Shown: piece after piece, positions 6,406 through 7,247 of the stretch | How the letters are laid out: each line of letters opens with the position of its first letter | Position numbering within the stretch: the first letter of the stretch is position 1 | Source of the DNA: Cytophagales bacterium | GTDB lineage: Bacteria > Bacteroidota > Bacteroidia > Cytophagales > JAAEPT01 | Assembly: GCA_011524675.1 (NCBI GenBank) | Contig: WTJX01000090.1 | Span: 1 to 7,247 of the forward strand | Reading direction: 5' to 3' | Length of the DNA stretch: 7,247 bases | The notes under the pieces: generated by a model | Seen by the model: only the letters and a program-made list of their open reading frames with translations | Database searches by the model: none | What the model was told of the DNA's origin: nothing | Translations under genes and position numbers: made by a program

Positions 6406-6425
6406 TACAGTATGATACTGTAAAA
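6403..6425 (+). repeat. Perfect 10-bp palindrome between bcp and the transketolase gene
   Basis: TTTTACAGTA (6403-6412) and TACTGTAAAA (6416-6425) are perfect inverted repeats around the 3-base centre TGA. No T-run follows on the + strand and none on the minus strand, so it is not a standard terminator. It sits 57 bases before the transketolase ATG. It could be a repressor operator for a transketolase promoter, or an RNA hairpin at a processing point. No TAnnTTTG box is seen between 6389 and 6481. Confidence 0.5.
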
Positions 6426-6481
6426 ATTACAAATAGATAAAACACAGTTAATCACAAAACATTTTTTAAATCAACAATCAT

Positions 6482-7247
6482 ATGTCAGCAAGTAACGAAG
6501 AAATCAAAAAGCTGGAAGAGGTAGCTTCTCAGGTGAGAAGAGACATAGTACGCATGGTACATGGCGTAGGAAACGGACACCCAGGAGGTGCATTGGGTTG
6601 CGCAGATTATTTTGTAGCCTTATACTTTCACTTCATGAAGCACGACCCTAAAAACTTCACCATGGATGCAAAGGGTGAAGATCTATGCTTCTTATCTAAT
6701 GGTCATATCTCTGCTGTATGGTACAGTACACTAGCAAGAGCTGGATACTTCGACATCAAAGAGCTCGCTACACACCGTAAGATTGATTCTCGTTTGCAAG
6801 GACACCCTACCCCACACGAAGGACTAGAAGGTATCAGAATGGCATCGGGTTCTTTAGGTCAAGGATTGTCAAATGCAGTAGGAGCAGCACAAACTAAAAA
6901 ACTAAACCAAGATAGTGGCGTAACCTACATCCTTATGGGAGACGGTGAGCAACAAGAAGGGCAAGTATGGGAAGCAGCTATGTATGCAGCACACCACAAG
7001 GTAGATAACTTGATCGCTACCATTGACTACAATGGAGCACAAATAGACGGACCAGTAGATGATGTCATGGGACTACTAGACCTAAAGGCAAAATATGAGT
7101 CTTTTGGATGGACAGTACTTTCGCTTAAGGAAGGAAACGACATGGGCAAAATCGTAGAAACATACGAACAAGCAAACAAGCTTGTAGGACAAAGAAAACC
7201 AATCATGGTATTGATGGAAGCAGAAATGGGCTACCCTATAGATTTCA
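6482..7247 (+). CDS. Transketolase, N-terminal (thiamine diphosphate-binding) part; cut by window end
   Basis: Transfers two-carbon units between sugar phosphates in the non-oxidative pentose phosphate pathway, using thiamine diphosphate and a divalent metal. The first 255 codons are visible and open to the window edge. Motifs: GNGHPGG (30-36); NGHISA with His75; GSLGQGLSNAVG (123-134); and the cofactor-binding signature GDGEQQEG (153-160) ending at Asn184 (IDYN). The wording GSLGQGLS is typical of the split form, in which a subunit of about 280 residues pairs with a separate C-terminal subunit. Full-length enzymes usually have GPLGQG here. If split, the stop should come soon after the window and the second subunit should follow. 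The ATG follows an A-rich leader without Shine-Dalgarno. Codons ending in C (AAC, GAC, TAC, TTC) are more common than in recQ, fitting high expression. Transketolase is certain; split form is inference. Confidence 0.93.
   Translation, partial: MSASNEEIKKLEEVASQVRRDIVRMVHGVGNGHPGGALGCADYFVALYFHFMKHDPKNFTMDAKGEDLCFLSNGHISAVWYSTLARAGYFDIKELATHRKIDSRLQGHPTPHEGLEGIRMASGSLGQGLSNAVGAAQTKKLNQDSGVTYILMGDGEQQEGQVWEAAMYAAHHKVDNLIATIDYNGAQIDGPVDDVMGLLDLKAKYESFGWTVLSLKEGNDMGKIVETYEQANKLVGQRKPIMVLMEAEMGYPIDF

Overview
The window looks like chromosomal DNA from an AT-rich member of the Bacteroidota, in the Cytophagia or Flavobacteriia range. Three things point there. The genes lack Shine-Dalgarno leaders. 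Three promoter-like sites carry the Bacteroidota -7 box TAnnTTTG, all three as TATATTTG, each with an upstream TTTG. The protein families are those of this phylum: a RecQ of about 720 residues with an extra C-terminal domain, a long secreted M23 protein, and a transketolase that looks like the split type. I cannot name a genus. I saw no insertion sequence, CRISPR array, tRNA, rRNA or obvious defence system.

Layout. Bases 1-296 (+) hold the 3' end of an unrecognised gene. It converges on recQ (minus, 512-2683) across a 215-base gap that contains one inverted repeat. Upstream of recQ, on the same strand, lies a 10-helix DMT/EamA-type transporter (minus, 2866-3699) followed by its own candidate terminator. 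The 346-base gap 3700-4045 is the densest non-coding part. It carries a promoter for the transporter and, just upstream, a second promoter on the same strand followed after about 66 bases by a strong hairpin plus T7 terminator. This is either a small RNA gene or a transcription attenuator in the transporter leader. The gap also has a cluster of TAATCC/GGATTA half-sites and a promoter for the divergent rightward genes. On the right, a secreted M23 peptidase (4046-5926), a Bcp-type peroxiredoxin (5942-6388) and the start of a transketolase N-terminal subunit (from 6482, cut by the window end) run on the + strand.

How it fits together. The protein-coding genes are ordinary housekeeping functions: DNA repair and recombination (RecQ), metabolite export or import (EamA), cell-wall or envelope work (M23), peroxide detoxification (Bcp) and the pentose phosphate pathway (transketolase). 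M23 and bcp are 15 bases apart and are probably co-transcribed. A 93-base gap with two partly overlapping hairpins separates bcp from the transketolase gene. The parts most worth a second look are non-coding: the 3749-3852 promoter-RNA-terminator unit, the half-site cluster at 3873-3916, and the hairpins at 6382-6425.
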